DNA from: Flectonema sp. DT1601 | Taxonomy: Eukaryota; Euglenozoa; Diplonemea; Diplonemida; Diplonemidae | Direction: 5' to 3' | Assembly: GCA_964019425.1 (NCBI GenBank) | Contig: OZ025864.1 | Coordinates: forward strand, 493,684 to 557,683 | DNA length: 64,000 nucleotides | Shown here: positions 44,734 to 52,900 of the stretch, one piece after another | Numbering within the stretch: the first letter of the stretch is position 1 | Layout of the letters: each line of letters starts with the position of its first letter | Translations under genes and position numbers: made by a program | The notes under the pieces: generated by a model | The model's input: the letters and a program-made list of their open reading frames with translations, nothing else | Told to the model about the DNA's origin: nothing | Database searches by the model: none

Positions 44734-47287
44734 AACCAACGATTCTAAAGCTACAGTTTCTGTACTTTATTGGTACAGTCTCAATATCTAAGCTTGCTTA
44801 GAATATTTAGCCAACCTCTTAGGAAGAATTCTCTTCTTTTGGGGTTTTTTTATTGCCCGTTCACCTCTGTTTGCCAAGCAGAAGAAAATGAACAGAGACT
44901 TACCGTGCTTATCCTATTTTTATGTAGAAAATTTAATTTATATTATTTAATATATTTTTATTTTGGCTTTTCCCCCCGAAAGACGTAATTTTCGCCGCTC
45001 CTATGTTAATGTTAAAGCTAAGACCGAGCCCCAGCCCTACTCTGCTAATAAATCTTTTCTGCGAATTTTTTCATGGTGAGGGTCAAACCCCTAAGAAATA
45101 AAAAAATCTGCTATTGCCTGCGGCCATACTCTGGTGAATGCACCCCATCCCGCCCGATTTGGGAAGTTAAGCACCAGCAGGCCTGGTTAGTACTGCGGTG
45201 AGTGATCACGTGGGAACCCCGGGTGCTTGCAGGCTTTTTCTCTTACTTCCCTACCCGCAAACAAGCATTTCTGTTAGTACTGGTTAGTAGTTCTAAAAGC
45301 CACACAATTTCTAATTACCTGGGGTAACTGCTTTTTAAGGTTAACCAACGATTCTAAAGCTACAGTTTCTGTACTTTATTGGTACAGTCTCAATATCTAA
45401 GCTTGCTTAGAATATTTAGCCAACCTCTTAGGAAGAATTCTCTTCTTTTGGGGTTTTTTTATTGCCCGTTCACCTCTGTTTGCCAAGCAGAAGAAAATGA
45501 ACAGAGACTTACCGTGCTTATCCTATTTTTATGTAGAAAATTTAATTTATATTATTTAATATATTTTTATTTTGGCTTTTCCCCCCGAAAGACGTAATTT
45601 TCGCCGCTCCTATGTTAATGTTAAAGCTAAGACCGAGCCCCAGCCCTACTCTGCTAATAAATCTTTTCTGCGAATTTTTTCATGGTGAGGGTCAAACCCC
45701 TAAGAAATAAAAAAATCTGCTATTGCCTGCGGCCATACTCTGGTGAATGCACCCCATCCCGCCCGATTTGGGAAGTTAAGCACCAGCAGGCCTGGTTAGT
45801 ACTGCGGTGAGTGATCACGTGGGAACCCCGGGTGCTTGCAGGCTTTTTCTCTTACTTCCCTACCCGCAAACAAGCATTTCTGTTAGTACTGGTTAGTAGT
45901 TCTAAAAGCCACACAATTTCTAATTACCTGGGGTAACTGCTTTTTAAGGTTAACCAACGATTCTAAAGCTACAGTTTCTGTACTTTATTGGTACAGTCTC
46001 AATATCTAAGCTTGCTTAGAATATTTAGCCAACCTCTTAGGAAGAATTCTCTTCTTTTGGGGTTTTTTTATTGCCCGTTCACCTCTGTTTGCCAAGCAGA
46101 AGAAAATGAACAGAGACTTACCGTGCTTATCCTATTTTTATGTAGAAAATTTAATTTATATTATTTAATATATTTTTATTTTGGCTTTTCCCCCCGAAAG
46201 ACGTAATTTTCGCCGCTCCTATGTTAATGTTAAAGCTAAGACCGAGCCCCAGCCCTACTCTGCTAATAAATCTTTTCTGCGAATTTTTTCATGGTGAGGG
46301 TCAAACCCCTAAGAAATAAAAAAATCTGCTATTGCCTGCGGCCATACTCTGGTGAATGCACCCCATCCCGCCCGATTTGGGAAGTTAAGCACCAGCAGGC
46401 CTGGTTAGTACTGCGGTGAGTGATCACGTGGGAACCCCGGGTGCTTGCAGGCTTTTTCTCTTACTTCCCTACCCGCAAACAAGCATTTCTGTTAGTACTG
46501 GTTAGTAGTTCTAAAAGCCACACAATTTCTAATTACCTGGGGTAACTGCTTTTTAAGGTTAACCAACGATTCTAAAGCTACAGTTTCTGTACTTTATTGG
46601 TACAGTCTCAATATCTAAGCTTGCTTAGAATATTTAGCCAACCTCTTAGGAAGAATTCTCTTCTTTTGGGGTTTTTTTATTGCCCGTTCACCTCTGTTTG
46701 CCAAGCAGAAGAAAATGAACAGAGACTTACCGTGCTTATCCTATTTTTATGTAGAAAATTTAATTTATATTATTTAATATATTTTTATTTTGGCTTTTCC
46801 CCCCGAAAGACGTAATTTTCGCCGCTCCTATGTTAATGTTAAAGCTAAGACCGAGCCCCAGCCCTACTCTGCTAATAAATCTTTTCTGCGAATTTTTTCA
46901 TGGTGAGGGTCAAACCCCTAAGAAATAAAAAAATCTGCTATTGCCTGCGGCCATACTCTGGTGAATGCACCCCATCCCGCCCGATTTGGGAAGTTAAGCA
47001 CCAGCAGGCCTGGTTAGTACTGCGGTGAGTGATCACGTGGGAACCCCGGGTGCTTGCAGGCTTTTTCTCTTACTTCCCTACCCGCAAACAAGCATTTCTG
47101 TTAGTACTGGTTAGTAGTTCTAAAAGCCACACAATTTCTAATTACCTGGGGTAACTGCTTTTTAAGGTTAACCAACGATTCTAAAGCTACAGTTTCTGTA
47201 CTTTATTGGTACAGTCTCAATATCTAAGCTTGCTTAGAATATTTAGCCAACCTCTTAGGAAGAATTCTCTTCTTTTGGGGTTTTTTT
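44734..47287 (+). ncRNA. SL RNA genes, units 39-43 (5 copies)
   Basis: Exons start at 44734, 45343, 45952, 46561 and 47170; sequence as in unit 1. Confidence 0.95.
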
Positions 47288-47670
47288 ATTGCCCGTTCAC
47301 CTCTGTTTGCCAAGCAGAAGAAAATGAACAGAGACTTACCGTGCTTATCCTATTTTTATGTAGAAAATTTAATTTATATTATTTAATATATTTTTATTTT
47401 GGCTTTTCCCCCCGAAAGACGTAATTTTCGCCGCTCCTATGTTAATGTTAAAGCTAAGACCGAGCCCCAGCCCTACTCTGCTAATAAATCTTTTCTGCGA
47501 ATTTTTTCATGGTGAGGGTCAAACCCCTAAGAAATAAAAAAATCTGCTATTGCCTGCGGCCATACTCTGGTGAATGCACCCCATCCCGCCCGATTTGGGA
47601 AGTTAAGCACCAGCAGGCCTGGTTAGTACTGCGGTGAGTGATCACGTGGGAACCCCGGGTGCTTGCAGGC
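45116..47670 (+). rRNA. 5S rRNA genes, units 40-44 (5 copies)
   Basis: Starts at 45116, 45725, 46334, 46943 and 47552, each 119 nt and complete. The last one lies 134 bp before the retroelement insertion. Confidence 0.95.
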
Positions 47671-47778
47671 TTTTTCTCTTACTTCCCTACCCGCAAACAA
47701 GCATTTCTGTTAGTACTGGTTAGTAGTTCTAAAAGCCACACAATTTCTAATTACCTGGGGTAACTGCTTTTTAAGGTT

Positions 47779-47804
47779 AACCAACGATTCTAAAGCTACA
47801 GTTT
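47779..47804 (+). pseudogene. SL exon 5' part, interrupted by YR retroelement 1
   Basis: The first 26 nt of an SL exon (AACCAACG...ACAGTTT) with the normal upstream spacer. The exon's remaining 13 nt lie at 53076 beyond the element. The SL promoter presumably remains intact and now faces into the element. Confidence 0.95.
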
Positions 47805-48174
47805 TTGCAAATTTATTTCAGTAATTGCGCAGCCATCCAAAATGCACCAGAATTTAGGCAGAAAACTTTCTTACTAGAAGAGTAAGAAAGGTTTTTGCCC
47901 AAGGAAAAGATGCTGGATTTCTGCGCATAAGCAGGTTTAGGAAAGATAGATAAGGTATAATAGGATGAGAAAGGACTCCTTTTAGTAGGCAATCTTGTTT
48001 TGAAATCTAGGTGTTCGGCTGCTAATTCAGTTAGCAGTAAAAAATCATGGAGTTTTGGTGCTAATTTGTCTTTTTGCTATAGTTTAAATAATTTGGATTC
48101 TAATAAATTTATTCTTTTACTTTTGCAGTTATTTGCCACTTTGTCACATCTCACCACTAAAAGTAAAAGAAAAA
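47805..48174 (+). repeat. A1 split direct repeat with leader and splice acceptors (copy 1)
   Basis: 370 bp, repeated as A2 at 52512. It begins TTGCAAATTTATTTCAG. 47826-47927 can fold into a long structure: TGCGCAG (47826-47832) pairs with CTGCGCA (47921-47927), ATCC with GGAT, and inside, GGCA-AAAAC-TTTCTTACT (47857-47875) pairs with AGTAAGAAA-GTTTT-TGCC around AGAAG. A second hairpin is CTGCTAA/TTAGCAG (48019-48037). A polypyrimidine tract ending TTTTGCAG (48128) and a downstream AG at 48163 are acceptor sites; both are proven in use by the SL fusions that follow. Confidence 0.85.
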
Positions 48175-48179
48175 TGACT

Positions 48180-48217
48180 ACCAACGATTCTAAAGCTACA
48201 GTTTCTGTACTTTATTG
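48180..48217 (+). repeat. SL exon copy embedded in the element leader (complete)
   Basis: 38 nt (ACCAACG...TTATTG) identical to the SL exon, lacking its GT donor. It is followed at 48218 by TTATTTGCCACTTTG, the exact sequence that follows the AG acceptor at 48128. This is the product of SL trans-splicing present as DNA. It lies just after a first copy of the gag start sequence (ATGACTAC). Confidence 0.95.
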
Positions 48218-48260
48218 TTATTTGCCACTTTGTCACATCTCACCACTAAAAGTAAAAGAA

Positions 48261-48286
48261 AAAGCTACAGTTTCTGTACTTTATTG
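48261..48286 (+). repeat. SL exon copy embedded in the element leader (3' part)
   Basis: 26 nt (AAAGCTACAG...TTATTG) of the SL exon, followed by TAAAAGAAAAATGACTACTG, the sequence that follows the second acceptor AG at 48163. It records use of a second, more 3' trans-splice site. The 5' edge joins the preceding leader in a short A-run, suggesting a template switch. Confidence 0.93.
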
Positions 48287-48296
48287 TAAAAGAAAA

Positions 48297-49361
48297 ATGA
48301 CTACTGCAACTATTAAGTGCATGAATGATGATGAGATTGAAGGATTTCTAGCAAGCACAATGGGCCACAAAGTTAGGGCCTTCTTCGTTAATGATTTACC
48401 ATTAGAAGGAATAGTGAAGATTGACAGAGCAGGCAAGGGTGGAATTTATAACCAAGCTATGAGTAAAACTGTTAGGGAACTGGGACAAACAGGATGTATC
48501 AAAATAGATGTATTAGAAGCTCCTAATGTGAGTGAAATCGAACCAGGAATCGCAGCTGCCGTGATAGCACGCACGAGGGAAGAAAGTCAGAAGCGGGATG
48601 CTGCAGTTCGACAAGAGAGCGAGGTGCGTTCGCATGAGACAAACATCCTCAAACAAGAAGTAATTGGAATTAAAGATCAATTCCAGCAGTTTCAACAGTC
48701 TCAACTGCAGTTTCAGCAGCAGCTTCAGCAACAATTACAGCAACAGCTCCAGCAGCATTTTCAAAATACACCACATCAGCAGACCTCGCAGGGGCCACAG
48801 CCTGTACCACCACCAGTGCTTCCTGCAGCGCCTCAGCAAGGTACTCAGCAAGGTGGAGAAGAAGATTCACAGATGCAGTCTGCTGTATTAGACACGAATA
48901 GTGTTTTAGACTGGATTCCAATCATGGAACAACGGCTGACTGAGATCTTGCTGATTAAGCTGGAATCAAAATTTGTAGGAAGAGTTCCCCCTGGACCAGG
49001 GGTTGAGTTGCTAGAGAATTATTACAATAACTTAGAAAGATTCATATTAGCTATGGAATTCATCCCAAGATGGGACAAGAACGAGAATGCAGTCTCATTA
49101 GGAAATAACTTGTTGAGAGATTTGAAGATTCAGAATATGTATTGCATGAATGGGACAAAGAGGTCGGATCTAATCAATCAGCTTAAAACAGAGGCTAATG
49201 ATCCATTACAGAAGGCTAATGCAGTACTTATGGCAAAGAAGAAAGCAATTACCAGAAACCTTACAAGCAGTGCAAGTACAAAAGGAAGAAAAGGAGGATA
49301 TGTTCCATTCCGTAGGACGTTCCAGCGAGGACAGGGAAACGGAAGGGCTGGGGGACAATGA
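48297..49361 (+). CDS. gag-like protein of YR retroelement 1
   Basis: 354 aa from the ATG immediately downstream of the embedded SL copies. The same frame is open further upstream only because the SL and leader copies happen to be in frame. N-terminal about 100 residues are globular (MNDDEIEGFLASTMGHKVRA, IKIDVLEAPNVSEIEPG). Then comes a charged helical region running into a Gln-rich coiled-coil-like stretch (FQQFQQSQLQFQQQLQQ), a Pro/Gln segment, a second conserved block (DWIPIMEQRLTEILL, VPPGPGVELLENYYNNL, FIPRWDKNE), and a basic Arg/Gly tail (FRRTFQRGQGNGRAGG) suited to binding nucleic acid. I infer a Gag-like role from position, length and composition, not from sequence recognition. Confidence 0.7.
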   Translation: MTTATIKCMNDDEIEGFLASTMGHKVRAFFVNDLPLEGIVKIDRAGKGGIYNQAMSKTVRELGQTGCIKIDVLEAPNVSEIEPGIAAAVIARTREESQKRDAAVRQESEVRSHETNILKQEVIGIKDQFQQFQQSQLQFQQQLQQQLQQQLQQHFQNTPHQQTSQGPQPVPPPVLPAAPQQGTQQGGEEDSQMQSAVLDTNSVLDWIPIMEQRLTEILLIKLESKFVGRVPPGPGVELLENYYNNLERFILAMEFIPRWDKNENAVSLGNNLLRDLKIQNMYCMNGTKRSDLINQLKTEANDPLQKANAVLMAKKKAITRNLTSSASTKGRKGGYVPFRRTFQRGQGNGRAGGQ

Positions 49362-52300
49362 CTGGCGACGTCCAGCCCTACACTGCCAGTGAGGAGAGCA
49401 AGAGCCTCGGGAAACTTGCTACAAATATTGAAGGTAAAGAAGCAGGTAGAAATAGAAAGAGGAACACTGAAAATTCAGAGAAATCTCAAAGTAATTGGTC
49501 TAATGCGCAGGTATACCCCGGGAAAGCCTGGGATGGCAATTTCAAAAAGTATCTCATCTCTAAGTCCAGTCAGGGAAAATTCAAAGAATCTCAAAAATCT
49601 GGAAAAGACAGACTTAGTAGAAAAAGTGGAGGAAGAACCCAGAAGGGACTCTTCAGGGGTGATCCAAAATGTCCTTCTAGACATAGTGGAGCCCTCTGCC
49701 CTGAGCAGAAATCAGAAGGAAGACTCTGTGGGAGTGCTCCAAGCAACAGAAAGACTTGGAGAGACAATGGAGAAGATGTGGGCAAAGGAGACCACTTCCA
49801 GCAGGAAGCAGCTCTGGAAGAGACTGATAAATTGGGCAGGCAGCCAGAACCTACAAGTCAATGGGGACACAGCTGTTCTCTTCGTGATGGCAACGGGAGC
49901 AGCGGAATCGGCGCTTCTTACATATTCAAAGCACCTGTCAGCCCTGATGGGGAAGATGGGAATGGACAGCAAGCCACTTTTAACCTTAGCAGCAGCAATC
50001 AGAGCAGCAGGAGGGAACATTCCAACTCAGCAAGCAATCCCCATGAAGAGGGAGCACTTAGTAGGATGGGCGATGAAACAATGTACGAGGACGAGAGTCG
50101 CGATGCTCATCAGCTGGAAGGCAGCCGCACGATGGGGAGAGACAGCAGGACTAGCAAGGGAGCAGTTTATACTAATTTCAAAGGAAGAAATAATAATAGA
50201 TTGGGCAACCACACCAAAGGGCCGCAGAGGCAATCCGTTCTACCCGAGCAGATGGGCCGTGTTGGTCGGGGATTTCGTGGAGGAAATAGCGGATGGACTG
50301 ACGGAAATAGAAGAATTCGAAACCTTACATCCGTGGGACACATCACGACTAGTAAAAGAGTGGAAGGAAGACAGTATTATGAAAACCTATACAGCCCACT
50401 CGATAAAAAGAGGCGCAATAAGCACCTTACTAGAGCTCCTCGCGAGCGGATGCGACCTGAAGGAAGAGCTGATAAGCCGCCTTGCAAAGCACTCGACGAC
50501 GTCGGCGATCTCAAATACAACAATAAGGTACGGAGGGAACGCAATCGCCACCGCTCGGGCCCTGAAGACATCCTTAGTGACGAAGTTCCTATAAAACTGA
50601 TAAGAAAAATGGGGGCTCAGTTCACACACAGGGCTAAGTCAACAAGGATACCGAGTACGAGCTACGAGAAGTCGGCCCCATTACACGCAGCGATCGTACA
50701 GCCGATGGATATTCAAATAATCAAAGACCGGATGCTTCCGAGCGTCCTAGAGCGTTTCAACGAGACTTGGGACTTGACATTTAAAAATGCAGGAAATCTG
50801 AAAAGTTTAGGTAAAAATAGAGAGAAGAATCCCCCTCCCAGACTCGAACCGGCGCTCCCTAACGACCCTTCGAGACACTCATCCCGTTCTCCCGCCAACC
50901 ATTCCACCACTCCCCACCTGAAAGATAAAAAAACCCAGAATTCTTTTCAAAAGACAAAGCTTTCCTGTCTTCACTCTAAGGAGTTAGTAAGGTGTAAAAT
51001 TGCAGTACCTTTTAAGAAGGAACTTTCTAAGTCCAGGAACGTGCCTTTCACAGTTTTCGAGGAAAGGGAGACAGGAGATAGGCAGCGCTTTATCTTGTGG
51101 ACTAAGGAAGAGAACGAGAAGATTTACGAGACTGGATATGAACCGTTTGTACCTTTACAACATATCTCGAAGTACTTAGGTGCAGTGCACTCAGAAGTAG
51201 CTTCTTTAAGAGACTTTAAAACAGGTTTTTATCAGATACTTATTCCAGAGGCTTCGAGACCTCTTTTTACCTTCGAGGATGCCTCGGGGGACTGGTTCGC
51301 GCTAACCAGATTACCGATGGGGCACGTTTGTGCGCCCGAAATTATGAATACGATTACTGCAGTAGTTTCTGGCGACCCCTTGTTTGTTAGGCCAGAATTT
51401 GCAGAAAAGCAAGTGAAAATTGATTGGTGGATAGATAATATAAGGATTTATGGGGATAAAGAAAGGGTCCGAGAGGCCACGAATAGAATGGACGAGTTTG
51501 CCAGGCTTTGCAACGCAACCTGGAAGGTACAAGATACTGTTAATTTAGGCACTGAATACGAATTTTTAGGTGCATTTTTCTCACATCCTACTAGGGAAGT
51601 TTCTTTAGGTGAAAAGATTACTAAAAGAATAAAAGCTTGCAATTTGAACTGCATAACTGCAGCAGCAGCAGAATCTCTTTCGGGCAGGCTTTTGCATGCT
51701 AGTGCCATATCGGGGGTCCCTCCTGGTAGGTTCTGGTTTGCAATGAAGTTTCTGCGAAGACTTACTAATAAGCTCAATCGAGGAGCAATTCTTGTTTCAG
51801 AAAAGACTTCTTTACCAAACTCAGTGAAAGCTGAGCTGCGCGCGTGGATGCACCAAGTCCAGAAGGGACGTACTATTTTACCAGATGAGAAGGTCGGTAA
51901 AACTGCGGAGGTCTTTATCGATGCCTCGCTCAAGGGCTGGGGAGGTGTGATTGTTTGGGACTCTGCAGAGATGGAAATCTTAGGTGGCCAATGGCCTTTA
52001 GGCGAAGAACGCCATATTAACATTCTCGAGGCAGATGCCTTAGGGAAGACTTTGAGCGCTATTACTAGAGCGGACCATTTGTCCATCTGGGTCGATAACA
52101 CCACGGTCTGCGGATCGTTCAGAAAGAAGATGTGTGCTCGCTCACACTCTCTTAATTCATTTATTTTAGTTTCAATAGAAAAATTACTTCGTTTAAAATG
52201 TTCTTTCACACTTCAATGGGTGAGCACAAAGTATAACCCCGCAGACATCCCCTCGAGGGAGCCTATCACCTCGGAAACGAGGGCGAAGGTCGAACTTGCG

Positions 52301-52399
52301 CTCGGGGGCTTCTTCAACTCGCGACGGGGTGGCGGAGCCGGTGTCACGCCGAATCGAAACGGGCACCAGCCACTACCCCAACGCAATAAACTGTCTTAG
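49358..52399 (+). CDS. RT / RNase H ORF of YR retroelement 1
   Basis: An open frame of 1013 codons whose ATG overlaps the gag stop. Only the part from about residue 520 is recognisable. The RT region spans about 590-760 (SLRDFKTGFYQILIPEA, FALTRLPMGHVCAPEIMN, the catalytic-loop segment VKIDWWIDNIRIYGD, EFLGAFFS). A thumb-like region follows, then RNase H (about 840-985: VFIDASLKGWGGVIVW, NILEADALGKTL, LSIWVDNTTV, STKYNPADIPSRE). DIRS/VIPER-type pols have this RT-RNH order without integrase. The first 410 codons overlap the tyrosine recombinase in another frame; their Lys/Ser/Gly-rich composition looks like by-product text, and VIPER elements are known to have overlapping ORFs. The true translation start is not determined. 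Confidence 0.85.
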   Translation: MTGDVQPYTASEESKSLGKLATNIEGKEAGRNRKRNTENSEKSQSNWSNAQVYPGKAWDGNFKKYLISKSSQGKFKESQKSGKDRLSRKSGGRTQKGLFRGDPKCPSRHSGALCPEQKSEGRLCGSAPSNRKTWRDNGEDVGKGDHFQQEAALEETDKLGRQPEPTSQWGHSCSLRDGNGSSGIGASYIFKAPVSPDGEDGNGQQATFNLSSSNQSSRREHSNSASNPHEEGALSRMGDETMYEDESRDAHQLEGSRTMGRDSRTSKGAVYTNFKGRNNNRLGNHTKGPQRQSVLPEQMGRVGRGFRGGNSGWTDGNRRIRNLTSVGHITTSKRVEGRQYYENLYSPLDKKRRNKHLTRAPRERMRPEGRADKPPCKALDDVGDLKYNNKVRRERNRHRSGPEDILSDEVPIKLIRKMGAQFTHRAKSTRIPSTSYEKSAPLHAAIVQPMDIQIIKDRMLPSVLERFNETWDLTFKNAGNLKSLGKNREKNPPPRLEPALPNDPSRHSSRSPANHSTTPHLKDKKTQNSFQKTKLSCLHSKELVRCKIAVPFKKELSKSRNVPFTVFEERETGDRQRFILWTKEENEKIYETGYEPFVPLQHISKYLGAVHSEVASLRDFKTGFYQILIPEASRPLFTFEDASGDWFALTRLPMGHVCAPEIMNTITAVVSGDPLFVRPEFAEKQVKIDWWIDNIRIYGDKERVREATNRMDEFARLCNATWKVQDTVNLGTEYEFLGAFFSHPTREVSLGEKITKRIKACNLNCITAAAAESLSGRLLHASAISGVPPGRFWFAMKFLRRLTNKLNRGAILVSEKTSLPNSVKAELRAWMHQVQKGRTILPDEKVGKTAEVFIDASLKGWGGVIVWDSAEMEILGGQWPLGEERHINILEADALGKTLSAITRADHLSIWVDNTTVCGSFRKKMCARSHSLNSFILVSIEKLLRLKCSFTLQWVSTKYNPADIPSREPITSETRAKVELALGGFFNSRRGGGAGVTPNRNGHQPLPQRNKLS
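49389..50594 (+). CDS. Tyrosine recombinase of YR retroelement 1
   Basis: An open frame of about 400 codons in the same frame as gag, after its stop. The C-terminal half has the tyrosine-recombinase signature in order: Arg I in SWKAAARWGETAGL (about residue 248), HSIKRGA (the H-x-x-R box, about 342-345), LAKHSTTS (second His) and the nucleophile Tyr in TTIRYGG (about 382). An N-terminal SAM-like DNA-binding region is suggested by SRKQLWKRLINWAG...TYSKHLSALMGKMG. This enzyme would integrate a circular cDNA into the target. It lies between gag and RT, the order known in VIPER. The frame opens at a GTG and the actual start is unknown; expression by reinitiation or read-through is possible for this family. 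Confidence 0.85.
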   Translation: MRRARASGNLLQILKVKKQVEIERGTLKIQRNLKVIGLMRRYTPGKPGMAISKSISSLSPVRENSKNLKNLEKTDLVEKVEEEPRRDSSGVIQNVLLDIVEPSALSRNQKEDSVGVLQATERLGETMEKMWAKETTSSRKQLWKRLINWAGSQNLQVNGDTAVLFVMATGAAESALLTYSKHLSALMGKMGMDSKPLLTLAAAIRAAGGNIPTQQAIPMKREHLVGWAMKQCTRTRVAMLISWKAAARWGETAGLAREQFILISKEEIIIDWATTPKGRRGNPFYPSRWAVLVGDFVEEIADGLTEIEEFETLHPWDTSRLVKEWKEDSIMKTYTAHSIKRGAISTLLELLASGCDLKEELISRLAKHSTTSAISNTTIRYGGNAIATARALKTSLVTKFL

Positions 52400-52511
52400 A
52401 CAGCTTCTCTGTGTTTGCTAGTTTGATCCATTAGTTTGTTTTATTAGTTTAATTAGTTTCATCTATACATTTCATTCGTCAGGTGCATGATATGGAAGGC
52501 AAGCGCAATTA
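52337..52511 (+). repeat. B1 split direct repeat (copy 1)
   Basis: 175 bp from GCCGGTGTCACGCCG to GCGCAATTA, overlapping the end of the RT/RNH ORF; repeated as B2 at 52901. It contains the hairpin CTGTC-TTA-GACAG (52390-52402). Together with A2 it forms a joint GCGCAATTA/TTGCAAAT, equal to what a circular intermediate would carry. Confidence 0.9.
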
Positions 52512-52881
52512 TTGCAAATTTATTTCAGTAATTGCGCAGCCATCCAAAATGCACCAGAATTTAGGCAGAAAACTTTCTTACTAGAAGAGTAAGAAAGGTT
52601 TTTGCCCAAGGAAAAGATGCTGGATTTCTGCGCATAAGCAGGTTTAGGAAAGATAGATAAGGTATAATAGGATGAGAAAGGACTCCTTTTAGTAGGCAAT
52701 CTTGTTTTGAAATCTAGGTGTTCGGCTGCTAATTCAGTTAGCAGTAAAAAATCATGGAGTTTTGGTGCTAATTTGTCTTTTTGCTATAGTTTAAATAATT
52801 TGGATTCTAATAAATTTATTCTTTTACTTTTGCAGTTATTTGCCACTTTGTCACATCTCACCACTAAAAGTAAAAGAAAAA
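52512..52881 (+). repeat. A2 split direct repeat (copy 1)
   Basis: 370 bp identical to A1, including the folded region and both AG acceptors, ending in the A-rich tract before a 19-bp spacer (CCCACCCTCCATCCCTCCG). It lacks the embedded SL copies, which lie just downstream of A1. Confidence 0.9.
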
Positions 52882-52900
52882 CCCACCCTCCATCCCTCCG

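Larger units (their letters stand above)
21243..47804 (+). repeat. Tandem 609-bp SL RNA + 5S rRNA array, first block
   Basis: Forty-four consecutive units, each with a 5S rRNA gene, a 108-bp spacer, an SL RNA gene and a 264-bp spacer, all on the + strand. The period is exactly 609 bp throughout except for one unit shortened by 21 bp (44528-44642 region). The units look identical by eye apart from that deletion and a C-to-T change at 29160. Such uniformity indicates continuous homogenisation by unequal exchange or gene conversion, or possibly consensus-driven assembly. The last unit is interrupted inside its SL exon by a retroelement at 47805. The recurring 72-codon open frame starting in each SL exon is not a gene. 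Confidence 0.95.

Noticed and set aside
50831-50916. tRNA-like sequence on the minus strand within the RT ORF linker (B-box-like GGTTCGAGTCT, A-box-like TGGTGGAATGG).
   Set aside because: The box spacing is tRNA-like, but the two acceptor strands (TGGGGAG and AGGGGGA) cannot pair and the T-stem has a mismatch, so it is not a tRNA gene. It could be chance or an old tRNA-derived piece.
51448-52209. 253-codon antisense open frame opposite the RT/RNase H region.
   Set aside because: It mirrors a strongly recognised sense coding region and has no domain of its own.
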